Part shown: positions 12,457-22,745 of the stretch, in pieces | Layout of the letters: each line of letters begins with the position of its first letter | Numbering within the stretch: the first letter of the stretch is position 1 | Origin: Cherax quadricarinatus | Taxonomy: Eukaryota > Arthropoda > Malacostraca > Decapoda > Parastacidae | Length of the DNA: 64,000 nucleotides | Reading direction: 5' to 3' | Assembly (NCBI RefSeq): GCF_038502225.1 | Contig: NC_091378.1 | Location: 8,330,427 to 8,394,426 of the forward strand | Translations under genes and position numbers: made by a program | The notes under the pieces: model-generated | Told to the model about the DNA's origin: nothing | The model's input: the letters and a program-made list of their open reading frames with translations, nothing else | Database searches by the model: none

Positions 12457-14287
12457 GCGTATCAAAAGAGGGGAGGGCAGTTAAGAAATCAATATATTCA
12501 ATTAAAGAGAGAAATAAAGAAAGGAATAAGAAAAGCAAAAAGAGATTATGAGGCTAAGGTCGCAAGGGATTCAAAGACTAACCTAAAAGGGTTCTTTCAG
12601 GTATACAGAAGTAACATTAGGGACAAGATTGGCCCACTTAAGAGTAACTCTGGTCAGATCACTGACTGTGATAAGGATATGTGTGAAATTCTAAATACCA
12701 CTTCCTCTCAGTTTTCACCCAGGAAAATACTAGCGATATTTCCGAAATAATAGATTATGTAGAACAGGATGATGATAAACTATGCACGATTGCGGTAACT
12801 AGTGACATGGTCCTCAGACAAATAGAGAAACTAAAACCTAACAAATCCCCTGGTCCTGATGGACTGTTTGCAAGGGTGTTAAATGAATGTAAAGAGGAAC
12901 TAGCATACTTTTGGCTAATCTTTTTAACATATCACTACAAACTGGCATAGTACCTGATAAGTGGAAAATGGCAAATGTAATACCTATTTACAAGGAAGGT
13001 GACAGGTCCTTGACTTCGAACTATAGACCAATAAGCCTTACCTCCACAGTGGGAAAATTTATGGAATCAAGAATTGCCGAAGCAATACGTAGCCATCTTG
13101 ACAGGCACAGATTGATTAATGATTCTCAACACGGTTTTACAAAGGGGCGTTCCTCTCTTACGAATTTACTAACTTTTTTCACTAAGGTGTTTGAGAAGGT
13201 AGATCATGGTAATGAATATGATATTGTGTATATGGACTTCAGTAAGGCTTCCGATATAGTTCCACACCAGAGGCTATTGAGGAAACTTAGGGCACACGGA
13301 ATAGGAGGAGAAATTTTTTCCTGGGTGGAGGCATAGGTGACAAATAGACAGCAGAGAGTTTGCATAAATGGGGAGAAATCAGAATGGGGGCACGTCACAA
13401 GCGGTGTTCCTCAGGGGTCAGTGTTGGGCCCGTTGTTGTTCACAATTTACATAAACGACATGGATGAGGGAATAAATAGCGACATAAGCAAATTTGCTGA
13501 TGACACCAAAATAGGCAGTCCAATTCATTCTAATGTGGACATTAGAGCACTCCGGGATGATTTGAATAGACTGAGGCAATGGTCGGAGAAGTGGCAGATG
13601 CAGTTTAATATTGACAAATGCAAAGTTCTAAATGTTGGACAGTTAAATAACCATGCCACATATAAACTAAATAATGTGGATCTTGATACTACCGATTGCG
13701 AAAAGGATTTAGGAGTTCTGGTTAGCAGTAACCTAAAACCAAGACAACAGTGCATTAGTGTTCGCAATAAAGCTAACAGAATTCTTGGCTTCATATCTAG
13801 AAGTATAAATAATAGAAGTCCTCAGGCTGTTCAACTCTATATATCCTTGGTTAGGCCTCATTTAGACTATGCTGCTCAGTTCTGGTCATCGTATTACAGA
13901 ATGGATATAAATGCTCTGGAAAACGTACAAAGGAGGATGACAAAGATGATCCCATGTATCAGAAATCTTCCCTATGAGGATAGACTGAGGGCCCTGAATA
14001 TGCACTCTCTCGAAAGGCGTAGAATTAGGGGGGATATGATCGAGGTGTATAAATGGAAAACAGGAATAAATAAAGGAGATGTAAATAGTGTGCTGAAAAT
14101 TTCCAGCCAAGACAGGACTCGCAGCAATGGTTTCAAGTTGGAAAAATTCAGATTCAGGAAGGATATAGGAAAGTACTGGTTTGGTAATAGAGTTGTGGAT
14201 GAGTGGAACAAACTCCCGAGTACAGTTATTGAGGCTAAAACGTTGTGTAGTTTTAAAAATAGGTTAGATAAATACATGAGTGGGTGA
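12457..14287 (+). pseudogene. CR1 ORF2 reverse transcriptase, copy B
   Basis: RT fragments in order: KSPGPDG (near 12845), then a frameshift, FNISLQTGIVPDKWKMANV (from 12911), NYRPISLTS, YMDFSKASD and, after a TAG at 13334-13336, VTSGVPQGSVLGP, SKFADD and the C-terminal LVRPHLDYAAQFW and GKYWFGNRVVDEWNKLP regions, ending at 14287. The in-frame stop and the frameshift before 12911 make it nonfunctional. It is clearly homologous to but distinct from copy A. Confidence 0.8.
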
Positions 14288-14498
14288 GAGTTGGACCTGA
14301 CTTGCTTGTGCTGCTGGGTCTGGTACAGTGCTCCATCCTTGAGTGAGTATGACCAGACTGGGTGGGTCATTGGGATAATCCGGGGGGTGGGTCATTGGTC
14401 TAATCTGGGGGGGGGGACATGAACCTGCTCCACATTGGTCAGTAGGCCTGTTGCAGTGTTCCTTCTTTCTTATGTTCTAATAGAGTGTGAGTTTACTG

Positions 14499-14566
14499 CT
14501 GACAGGTGGGATTCCTCAAGGATCAGTCTTTGGTTCTATCTCATTCATAACTCTGAACCATTTAGA
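14499..14566 (+). pseudogene. tiny RT fragment of another LINE
   Basis: Translates as LTGGIPQGSVFGSISFITLNHL, matching the conserved SGVPQGSVLGP..F..YINDL block of CR1-type RT. It directly follows the 3' tail of copy B and its flanks do not continue the RT, so it is a degraded shard. Confidence 0.55.
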
Positions 14567-15138
14567 AACAGGCAAAATAAATATAAGCTATAAATTCAAA
14601 TTATTATGATTATAAGTCAAAACTAAGCGCTAAACCACAAGGGGCATTCAGTGCTGTCAAAATTTCAAACGATGCAAATTAAGAAAGGAAATCTATACCA
14701 GTGTGTGATTCTATCAATATTTAGATGGACTTAGATTAAATCATTCAACCATGGGAAATATAGATTAATAATACTCTTCGAAGACATTGTTTACACATCA
14801 AAACGTTTTGTAAACATCATTAAATCAAGTAACTTTTTTCAGAGCAGTCATTCCTGAAGGGGATTCCTTGGTGCTAGTAACAAATTCTTGATCTAAGGAA
14901 CTGGAGCTAGATACTCCTTTCATGAAGCAAACCTGACTATCTTGTTTCTTAGAGACTAAGTTCAGCACTTCCCTCTGAAGGAGAGAGAAAATTTAAAAAA
15001 AGGCGAAGGCAGTAAAGATGAGGAAGATGAAGAAGACGAAGACGAAGGTGAAGACGAAGACGATTGTAACCCATTGCAATTTCTCAATAACTTTTCGTAT
15101 ATTAGCTAAAAACTAAAAAGAAAATATATTAGAGAAAA
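14567..15138. other. no gene; GAA-rich patch
   Basis: Nothing recognised except an imperfect GAA/GAC repeat at 15003-15066. That would encode acidic residues if translated, but no gene context exists. Confidence 0.45.
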
Positions 15139-15176
15139 GTCTTCTAACTAGTGAAAGAAGAAGAAGAAGAAGAAGG

Positions 15177-15237
<61 letters not shown>
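15139..15237. repeat. (GAA)n then poly-A tract
   Basis: AGAAGAAGAAG leads into about 57 uninterrupted A. It could be an old retroelement tail, but no element body is recognised upstream. Confidence 0.8.
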
Positions 15238-15239
<2 letters not shown>

Positions 15240-15397
15240 ATATATCTTTTCAACACGGGAATAGTTTACCTTTCTGCTTCATGAGTATTAATAATATATC
15301 TTTAGAAAGGTTTAGAAAATATATTAAAATAAATAGTACATATCCAAGTGTTATCCTTATGAAGTGTTAATACTGTAATTACATCAGATAATTTACA

Positions 15398-15505
15398 AGC
15401 AAACTTTTCGCTCTACGCAGAGATTTATAGAGTCAAGACGATGATCCATGTTAGTAGTTTGATAATGCTATATATAGAGCGAAACGTTCCAATAAGTTTG
15501 TTCTG
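15398..15505 (+). mobile_element. hammerhead-like fold-back repeat, degraded
   Basis: The plus strand at 15459-15488 reads TTGATAA, a GCT..AGC hairpin, then GAAACGTT, the core pattern of family E. The left flank (CTTTTCGCTCTA) is a rough inverted copy. No helix I is evident, so this is probably a decayed member. Confidence 0.4.
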
Positions 15506-15552
15506 AAACGTACACTTCTGAGTTCACTTGCCATTAACACATTTCATTCATT

Positions 15553-15684
15553 TTAGGTTAGGCAAGATTCGTCAGGAAACAGGACAAGTGTTTCCTAATG
15601 CGGTTCTTAGTCATATGACCCGCCGCTGGGGCTTTTGGTTATGTGACCGAGGCCTTCCACTGGCTTTTCCCTCTTGCCCTTTAA
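15553..15684 (+). mobile_element. family D short element beginning TTAGGTTAGG
   Basis: Starts TTAGGTTAGG, then CGTCAGGAAACAGGACAAGTGTTTCC, a palindromic TCATATGACCCGCC segment, GACCGAGGCCTTCCACTGGC, and ends near CCTTTAA. Copies: 51165-51300 (plus), 55633-55793 (minus, with a 13-bp target duplication) and part at 58955-58985 (minus). Non-coding, SINE-sized. Confidence 0.7.
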
Positions 15685-16000
15685 TAACAGTCATGTACAA
15701 GTGATGGTATGTTTCTCCTTGTATACGGCACAAGGCAGATAAGAATAAACAAGGTCCAAGGGCGAAACGTTTCCTAGTAAATATCTTAAGTATTTTGCCC
15801 ATGTGTAATTAAATCAACTTCCCGCTTTCACTATGAAATTTTGCTTCATTCAACTTTTCTTACGATAGAAGTAAGGACGATATTATTAGTAGTAGTGAAC
15901 TGTTGTTTTGGTTGTGGTAACTAGCATACGTAAACCAGGACAAGTGTCTAGCGACAAGCGCCTTTGACGATTAGTAACCACCTAACATGCACGCATGGTT

Positions 16001-16041
16001 ACGCATACACACACACACACACACACACACGCATACACACG

Positions 16042-16107
<66 letters not shown>
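16001..16107. repeat. (CA)n microsatellite
   Basis: About 105 bp of CA with two GCATACAC interruptions. Confidence 0.95.
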
Positions 16108-16110
<3 letters not shown>

Positions 16111-16351
16111 ATTCAGGACCGTCTAAGTGATTGGAACACAAAAGCGCTCGTGGTTGTGATGTGTTCAGTCAGTGTCAGGAAGCACTGTGACACAGGCGAC
16201 CATTCACAGGCAAGGAACGTACACACAAGGAAGTCATTTCAAACTCTTAGATAAAGTTCCACTAAGAAGTTTAGAATTGAGGCAATTAGCTATTCATTGT
16301 GAAATACAGTGAAAAAGATAATTTTTGCTTTCTGATTAATTGTGTATTATT

Positions 16352-16415
<64 letters not shown>

Positions 16416-16446
16416 AAGAGTGAATTTCCTTAACAGATAGAAAGAC

Positions 16447-16529
<83 letters not shown>
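16352..16529. repeat. (GA)n and (TA)n microsatellites
   Basis: (GA)n at 16353-16411 and (TA)n at 16449-16529, separated by about 37 bp. Confidence 0.95.
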
Positions 16530-16531
<2 letters not shown>

Positions 16532-16904
16532 ACCTCTATAGCTGGAATGGGGACCCTCATCCTCAGAGAAGACAATAAACGTACCTCAGAGAAAACTTCG
16601 TGAACGTATTGAACGCTGATACCTTAACAATGCAGCTTCTGAGCGATTTCAAACCTAAAGAATGGGTGTATTTTGGAATAGTCGTTTGTCTGATAATCAG
16701 ATTGGTTTTTGACCTTTGTATATGAATTATCTTAGTAAAAGGTTCCACTTTGCCATTTTTCCTGAAAAAATGGGACAGTAATAGGCCTGCGATAACTTCT
16801 CAATGTCTTTTGTGATTGACTTTAAACCTTCAGTAATGATATTTGCCAACACTGTCAACTTACTCTGAACTGAGGTAGTGTGTGCTGGGCTTATGATGTA
16901 TAGG

Positions 16905-17250
16905 GATATCTGTCTCGGATCACCGTGAAAAAAGGAGACAAAACCAATGATAAACTGTGATATCTTTCTCGGATCACTGAGGCAGAATCAATCAGGTTTG
17001 TGGGATAAGGGGATACTCTTCTCGAATCACTGAGGTAGAAGGGATTGTACTGTTGAGATATGAGGGATACTTTTCCTGTATTATCTACTGAACCTTCTTG
17101 ATCCAGGATAACCGAGAGCACCTGCTTGATCCAGGATTATATATTGCACCTATATAATTCACAATTATTCAGAGCACTTACTTTAATCAGAATTATTCAT
17201 GGGACCTATTGGTTCCTGGATTATTCATGGCACCAACTTGAATCACGATT
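16905..17250. repeat. degenerate tandem repeat
   Basis: Two related motifs recur every 35-60 bp: GATA.CT.TCTCG.ATCACTGAGG, then CACCT..TTGATCCAGGATTAT and TTATTCATGGCACC. Copies are very diverged. Confidence 0.45.
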
Positions 17251-17339
17251 ATCATGCGAATAAATTTAATTTTCCAGATGATATATAATAAAGCAAGGGA
17301 ATCAGGGAAGAAACTCGCGAAAGGTAGCGAGAAAAAAAG

Positions 17340-17412
17340 GGAATAACAGTAAATACTACCACATGAGGGGAAATATTACCACACGAGGGGGGAAATATTA
17401 CCACAGGGAAAG
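17340..17412. repeat. ~25-bp repeat, 3 copies
   Basis: AAATATTACCACA-CGAGGGG recurs three times. Confidence 0.65.
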
Positions 17413-18065
17413 AGGAAGTAAATATATTAGAATTAAAAGAAAAGGAATATACTTTGAGGAAAAAAAAATATATGAAGCGTAAAGAAGAAATAATCATCTA
17501 CAGTATACAAGGTTCCTCGTGAAATCTTAATTAAGTCACCAGAGAGAATATGCGGATTAAGCGTTAATCTAAATTAGAGAAGACAGCTCCGACGTGTTTT
17601 CGGCGGCCCTCGCCCCCTCAACACGCTTGTCACATAGTGACAGCAGAGCCGGAGATCGATCCACCGTTGCCTGATGCCTGTTCGTAAGGTAAGGTTTCAG
17701 AACACCTGAGTGTCGTGCATCATACGTGACTAAAGATGACATCTCAATGGTTTTAAGTCTCTCATGCGTTGGCATTTACCTGTGAGATGACTGATATCTT
17801 AAAATGCGAGAGTAAGCAGTGTTTCCAGGGGTTTCGTGATCTCTCACATTATCAAGGGAAGAATTTTGACCTCGTATGTATGGTCACGGGGTTTTTAATT
17901 ATCTCACTCACTGAACGTGGGAGATGCATTTCCACGTTCTGAAATTTTTGGCCATGTCACATGTCAGGTGAAATTTAAGAGCGATATGTCTAGTGAAAGG
18001 TAATTTTTTTTCAAAATAACTTAAATCCTCACCAATTTGATGTATTATAAATTAATCTAAATTAT
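17413..18065. other. no gene recognised
   Basis: Apart from the PLE-end fragment at 17819-17861, nothing recognisable. Confidence 0.4.
17819..17861 (-). mobile_element. PLE terminal fragment with hammerhead-like core
   Basis: The minus strand reads CTTGATAATGTGAG, loop, ATCACGAAA, CCCCTGGAAAC, like the PLE ends at 40197-40234 (TTGATAA, GTGA/TCAC hairpin, GAAA, GGAA). Only the end survives. Confidence 0.55.
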
Positions 18066-18101
18066 GCAATATTGGACTTATGTTTATAAGTCCAATATTG
18101 C
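18066..18101. repeat. perfect 16-bp inverted repeat, 4-nt loop
   Basis: GCAATATTGGACTTAT, loop GTTT, then its exact complement. No T-run terminator or gene adjoins. Confidence 0.9.
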
Positions 18102-19159
18102 TTGATTCTGTTGTATTTTCTTCAATCATTGATTTGCTTATTACAACATTTTCGGCCTTTTGATAATCAATAGGATGGTTAAAATTTCTCGGAAAAATAA
18201 ACTGAACATTAAACTCTTTCCCAGTTCCAATGTGTTTTTATGTTGCTGTAATCTCGGCTAAATAAAAGTTTTTTCAATTTTCAAAATTAAAATTTATTTC
18301 ATTTTGTACAATGAATCTTGTAGATAACCATCAGTATTCTGGGAAAATACTTAGTCAAATAGTTTACTATGAAAAGGAATTTTAAATACAGTTTTGCAAG
18401 TAGAGAAAGAATATCAAGTTTTTATGATAAGGCAGAACCAACATATTCTTGGCTGAATACGATTCCTTGTCCTTTTTTCAGAGTCGTGAAATGCTTATAC
18501 CAGTTTTCAAAGCTTCGTAAATAAAATATTCTGGATGTTTTAATTTATATGCTATTTTATTTGTCATTATTATTTCTTCGTCTACGAACTATTGGTTACA
18601 AATAAATAAATCTCTTAAGAACATGGTACATTTAACTCTGTGATTATGTAAGGTTTTCAAGGTCCCAGAAGTGATCGCTTCAGAAGTGTCCTAGTGTTTT
18701 TGACAGTAAGCCTACATGCTTAGTTCTCATATTCTCCACTAGAGTGACTGTATAAGCCCAGTTCCTAAAGTTCCCTCTAGGGGTCAGGCATCGAGGAAGG
18801 CCCATGCTGCCATGCCTCTCTTTCACTCCCCAACCAGTGACTCTTCTGCCCGCATCTCTCCATAAGCGGACTGATACAGCTATCCCGTATCTGTCCGCCT
18901 GTGTAGCTCAAATTCCACGCTACTCTAGCTACACTACCAGCATGACAAAACTTCAACAGGAAATTCCTTGAAGAATTAAAAGGCATATTGCCGCGACTGC
19001 ATCAATACACAAATAACCCGCATATACGAGCTCACTCTATTTCACTACGTATCCTCTGTTGTGTTCTATATATCACAGAAGTGACCAGTGAGTTCTTTTC
19101 CTCGACGGACTTCCAGGAGACGGCAACATCAAATGGAAGAACACAAAATTTCGTGTCCT
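18102..19159. other. no recognisable feature
   Basis: AT-rich in the first half; no domain-bearing frame or repeat identified. Confidence 0.4.
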
Positions 19160-19164
19160 TACTG

Positions 19165-19326
19165 TAGAAAATCACGGAAGCCTCGTTGTGTGTGCTGCCT
19201 TAACTAAAGAAAAATCACTGAAGCCTGTGTGTACTGCCCTTAAGAAAAATCGTTGAAGCCTGTGTGTACTGCCCTTAAGAAAAATCACGGAAGCCTCGTT
19301 GTGTGTGTGCTGGCCTTATTAAACAA
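19165..19326. repeat. ~45-55-bp tandem repeat, 4 copies
   Basis: GAAGCCT(CGTT)GTGTGT.CTGCC(C)TTAA..AAAATC recurs four times with copies of two length classes. Confidence 0.75.
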
Positions 19327-19459
19327 CGCTCAACAGTTCTTACCTCAAGTTGAACCTGTCTAAAGAACAATGTAAACCATCACTACATGGACTTTACAGT
19401 TTTAGTTTCTAGCATCCAATCTTGAAGAACAGTAGGCAAAGTACCGTGAATAGAACAAT

Positions 19460-19609
19460 ACACAAATAACCAGCACATGGGAGAGAGAAGCTTACGACAT
19501 TTCGGTCCAGCTTGGACCATTAATAAAGTCTCACTGACTTTGTTAATGGTCCAAGTCGAACCGAAACGTCGTCGTAAGCTCCTCTCTCCTACGTGCCGGT
19601 TATTTGTGT
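19460..19609. mobile_element. family F fold-back element
   Basis: Inverted arms of about 72 bp: ACACAAATAACC..GGGAGAGAGAAGCTTACGAC..TTTCGGTCC..TTGGACCATTAA and the reverse on the right, around a very short centre near 19530-19534. The right half reads GGTCCAAGTCG.ACCGAAACGTCGTCG, with a hairpin followed by GAAACGTC as in family E, but the CTGANGA box is degenerate (TTAATGG). Other copies: 45425-45530, 46485-46550, 57650-57860, 58048-58160, 58600-58700. Confidence 0.65.
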
Positions 19610-20059
19610 CATGTACCCAATCTTGACAGACAACCACCATGAAGGATCTCCACAAAAGACCTACTGGACCAGTATAAATGACAATCCATTAATGATTCTG
19701 AGAATCATTGCCACCTGCCAGTGTTCTCAAACCGCCTAAATTACAAAAATTATATTACAAAACCAAAAAAAGAAAAGTCTATTAATAAACAGGACATCAA
19801 TTCGAAATACGGTATTGTTAATTTTGATTAAAACTGAAGAAGTTTGTGGAATGTGAAACACTTCGTGGTACGTCAGACTAATTTGACTGAAATTTACGAA
19901 TTAAGACATATTTGACGCATTCGTGAAACACGATTTCTTAATTTATATCCCATTACTGGACACTTCAAATTCTCTTCTAAATTACTTACAGTTAAGTGCT
20001 TTATGTGATACATGTTATTGAGCTCAATGGCTTATGTGATCAATAGTTGAAAAAACCGA

Positions 20060-20215
20060 CAAGTTGAAAAATGAGACACTTGTGCAACATCTCAGACTCT
20101 CTAATATAGAAATATTTCGCCAGTACAATACAGAGAAGAACGGTGGAAGACTAGGAGGAGTGTGAGGTACTCAGTCCCTCAGCCTGGAGCCGATGTGTTC
20201 AGTCCATCAATCTTT
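20060..20215 (-). mobile_element. family E repeat, degraded
   Basis: Minus-strand match to family E: GAGACACTTGTGCAACATCT at its 3' end, a decayed GAAATATTTCGCC core, and the shared 5' body (GAGGTA.TCAGTCCCTCAGCCTGGAG) up to 20215. Confidence 0.6.
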
Positions 20216-20424
20216 GCATAGGTAAAGTATATGCCACTTCTTCGCACATATGCTGGACATTTACGTTTATGTGATGTACGGTACAAAGTTCAACGATATA
20301 TTTCGCGCATTTTACACAGTTCAGCAATTTTTATATATTGGACAAAATGTAGATAATTAATATGACGTATGAGTACGTAATGGGTTAGGTAAAATCACAA
20401 GTGCAATAGGTGCTACATTTTGTA

Positions 20425-20690
20425 GTTCAAATCCCACCCGTTCCTTGGTTTGTTTTAAGAGACTTACTCTCTATAGGTTCAAATCCCACCCGTTCCTTGG
20501 TTTGTTTTAAGAGACTTACTCTCTATAGGTTCAAATCCCACCCGTTCCTTGGTTTGTTTTAAAAGACACTATAGGTTCAAATCCCACCCGTTCCTTGGTT
20601 TAAGAGACCTGCTCTCTATTGGTTCAAATCCCACCCGTTCCGTGGTTTGTTTACAACCGTATTACGATTTCCCGAGTTACAAGGGAGTCT
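20425..20690 (+). repeat. tandem array of a SINE box-B segment
   Basis: GTTCAAATCCCACCCGTTCC begins at 20425, 20477, 20529, 20575 and 20622, each followed by TTGGTTTGTTTTAAGAGAC..CTCTCTAT. The last copy runs on into ACAACCGTATTACGATTTCCCGAGTT, the 3' part of the SINE type seen at 60055-60175. So a SINE fragment containing box B (GGTTCAAATCCC) was amplified in tandem. Confidence 0.8.
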
Positions 20691-20765
20691 CTCTCGCCGA
20701 AGTAGTCACGGTAAGTGGCAGCATTCATTACGAGTTGACATACTATCTAGAATCGAAATCTTTTA

Positions 20766-20945
20766 TTTCTAGTAATGTCTCACGAAATCGTAATGACACG
20801 ATTGCAAACAAACCATACCACGGGCGGGGATAGAACCCGCGATCAGAGAGTCTCAAAACTCCAGTGGCTAACGCGACGGTCTGGAGTTTTGAGACTCTCT
20901 GATCGCGGGTTCTATCCCCGCCCGTGGTATCGTTTCTAGTAATGT
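20766..20945. mobile_element. SINE insertion as a palindrome, 13-bp target duplication
   Basis: TTTCTAGTAATGT occurs at 20766-20778 and 20933-20945, flanking a 154-bp insert. Inside, 20815-20864 and 20881-20930 are perfect 50-bp inverted arms around a 16-nt centre. The right arm plus centre is a tRNA-type SINE head in sense orientation: CCAGTGGCTAACGCGACGG (box A region) and GGGTTCTATCCCC (box B). The left side extends further, to the SINE 3' tail (reverse complement of TTTGCAATCGTGTCATTACGATTT). Best explained by one insertion whose cDNA folded back and primed its own second strand. Confidence 0.85.
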
Positions 20946-21406
20946 ATTTTGAACTCCCAGCTTAGGCAGAAAATCTATGGACGAGCAAGAGAAGGAGAGA
21001 AGAATCGAAATTTCTGCCTAACTATAATCTATGTGTGTTCTAGCGACAGCCGTATCTGTTTAAGCAATATATCATGTGGGGATAAACTCGGAATCGTGAC
21101 GCAGACAGAGGCACAGACAGGAAAAAAATTGAAAGCCATAAAGACAGAAAGGCCGGCAAAAAAGAAATGTGATAGGAGTGGAAATAAAATAAAAGAGAAG
21201 AGGCAAAATTCTGCAAAAAAACGAGAGAGAAAAAACTGCAAGAGGGGAGAGAATAATGGAATGAAAAGGTTAAATAAAGCACATTCCAAACACGCAAAAA
21301 CAAGATGCATCGAAATGTTTTTTTTTTTAAAAAGTATGTAACCAAAGAGCACCAAACAAATAAAAATCAGAACCTCCACACACAGCACAATAAAACACAC
21401 ATCCGA
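20946..21406. other. no gene recognised
   Basis: A-rich stretch with lysine-rich frames due to composition. Nothing identified. Confidence 0.4.
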
Positions 21407-21672
21407 ACACAACACCTCCGAACACAACACCTCCGAACACAACACCTCCGAACACAACACCTCCGAACACAACACCTCCGAACACAACACCTCACATACA
21501 CTTTACAATATACCACTTCAAAACATACCAGTTCACAACACACCTCACAACACAACATTAAAACACACCTCGTAACACACCTCGTAACACACCTCGTAAC
21601 ACACCTCGTAACACACCTCGTAACACACCTCGTAACACACCTCGTAACACACCTCGTAACACACCACCTCAA
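21407..21672. repeat. two adjacent minisatellites (15 bp and 12 bp)
   Basis: Six copies of AACACAACACCTCCG (21407-21495), then about nine of ACACCTCGTAAC (21562-21672), both CA-rich and sharing ACACCTC. The intervening bases hold degenerate ACACCTCACA copies, so both arrays may come from one CACCTCA-type progenitor. Long frames here are repeat artefacts. Confidence 0.85.
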
Positions 21673-21826
21673 AATACAGCGCCTCACATCTCACAACACA
21701 TCTCGTAATATAGTATCCCAGAATCCAGCCTCCCAGCCCAAGATGACAGAACTTTATGATAGGCCGAGAGTAAAACGCTACGAAACGTAAAGTCAACTTT
21801 CTACTTATGATGCACATAAAAAAACT

Positions 21827-22050
21827 TCTTGGGAAAATAAGACACTTGTGGAAACGTATCGCCAAGCAGTAGTTTCTTCAGTCCAATACAGAGAAAGGAG
21901 GAATAAGAGGAGTTTGAGGTAATCAGTCCCTCGTCTTGGAGTCGATGTGTTCAGTCCATCAATTCCCGGAGATGGGACTTATATACTGATGACAGATGAG
22001 GTGGAGCAATGGTAGGCGGAGTCACCAGTGGAAAAACTCACTAGTGGAAA
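21827..22050 (-). mobile_element. family E repeat (minus)
   Basis: 3' end at AAGACACTTGTGGAAACG, decayed core (GACTGAAGAA..GGCGATACG), shared body TGAGGTAATCAGTCCCTCG, and a TATATAAG box on the minus strand at 21985-21978. It faces the plus copy at 22090. Confidence 0.65.
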
Positions 22051-22089
22051 TAGATCATGCCACTGATGAATTCCCTGCTTCAAGATCCA

Positions 22090-22300
22090 GAGATGTTGCT
22101 GTGACTGACAGGATGTGGATAAATACTTTGGACTGAAGAAGTCACTGGCTGACGAAACGTTTCCAGAATAAAGATACCCAAATGTTGCACAAGAGTCTCA
22201 TTTATCAACCTGTTGGTTTTAATACAATTTATTGACACCTCTTCCTGAGTCCTCACTAGACTAAGTCCAGCACACCGAACGTAAGTAAAATCCAACACCA
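22090..22300 (+). mobile_element. family E repeat (plus)
   Basis: Carries the best hammerhead core in the window (22127-22167), then ATAAAGATACCCAAATGTTGCAC and the family 3' end (TTATCAACCTGTTGG). Non-coding. Confidence 0.75.
22127..22167 (+). ncRNA. predicted hammerhead ribozyme core
   Basis: Helix I strand TTTGGA (22127-22132), core CTGAAGA (22133-22139), helix II GTCA-CTGGC-TGAC, GAAA (22154-22157), CGTT, then helix I partner TCCAGA (22162-22167), pairing over 6 bp with one G-U. Predicted cleavage is after T22161. Helix III is only A-C-G-U, which is self-complementary, so it could form only between two molecules, as described for minimal PLE hammerheads. Activity is inferred. Confidence 0.65.
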
Positions 22301-22684
22301 GCCAAGCTATCCAGCGTCACTTCTTAGGCATACTGTTCCTCACCTAATCACACAGTCTATATCCGCTCAGATCAGAGTGCTTAGAGTCTACACACGTCTT
22401 GAATCAAAGTCCACACGAATGACACGCTGGGGACACAAAATTCCCAGAAATTCTAAGCTCACGTCTAAATTCTTTTACTTCACTGGTCAGCGTCAGGGGC
22501 TGACTGACCTTCAGGCAAGTGTAAAATCCAGCATTATTAAGGTTGTCAGAACTTAAAAGTAGCTCTGCCCAACTTGTTAAACAGTGAGGGTGATGATGGT
22601 GATAGTTCCTTCCTCTCCTCGCCACTCAGTGTTACGGATTTATATCAAACCTACCATACAATATGAATATGGATATAAATATAC
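22301..22684. other. no recognisable feature
   Basis: Nothing identified beyond short frames. Confidence 0.35.
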
Positions 22685-22745
22685 GTTGATGTGTTGATTG
22701 CAACACGAAATATCTAGAGCTATCATTCAACTCCCCCATGGTTGT
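22685..22745 (-). repeat. family H repeat
   Basis: The minus strand reads GGGGGAGTTGAATGATAGCTCTAG..TGCAATCAACA, matching the plus copy at 42852-42960. Confidence 0.6.

Larger units (their letters stand above)
8919..14480 (+). mobile_element. CR1 LINE copy B, 5'-truncated, split by copy A
   Basis: Copy B consists of 8919-9189 (end of ORF1 and start of ORF2) and 11411-14480 (rest of ORF2 and 3' UTR). At the break B reads ..AGCAGTTAT and resumes TTAT/TACCGGGATACC. The uninterrupted CR1 copy near 61310 has exactly these parts joined (AGCAGTTATTACCGGG), so copy A inserted here at a TTAT site. B has several frameshifts and a nonsense codon and is dead. Its 3' end has the usual GGCCTGTTGCAGTGTTCC..TTCTTATG tail. 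Confidence 0.85.

Noticed and set aside
15553..15562. True telomere repeat
   Set aside because: Only two TTAGG units, and they form the start of the dispersed family D element.
21029..21687. Overlapping frames with CCVRR or VTHL repeats
   Set aside because: Translated minisatellites.
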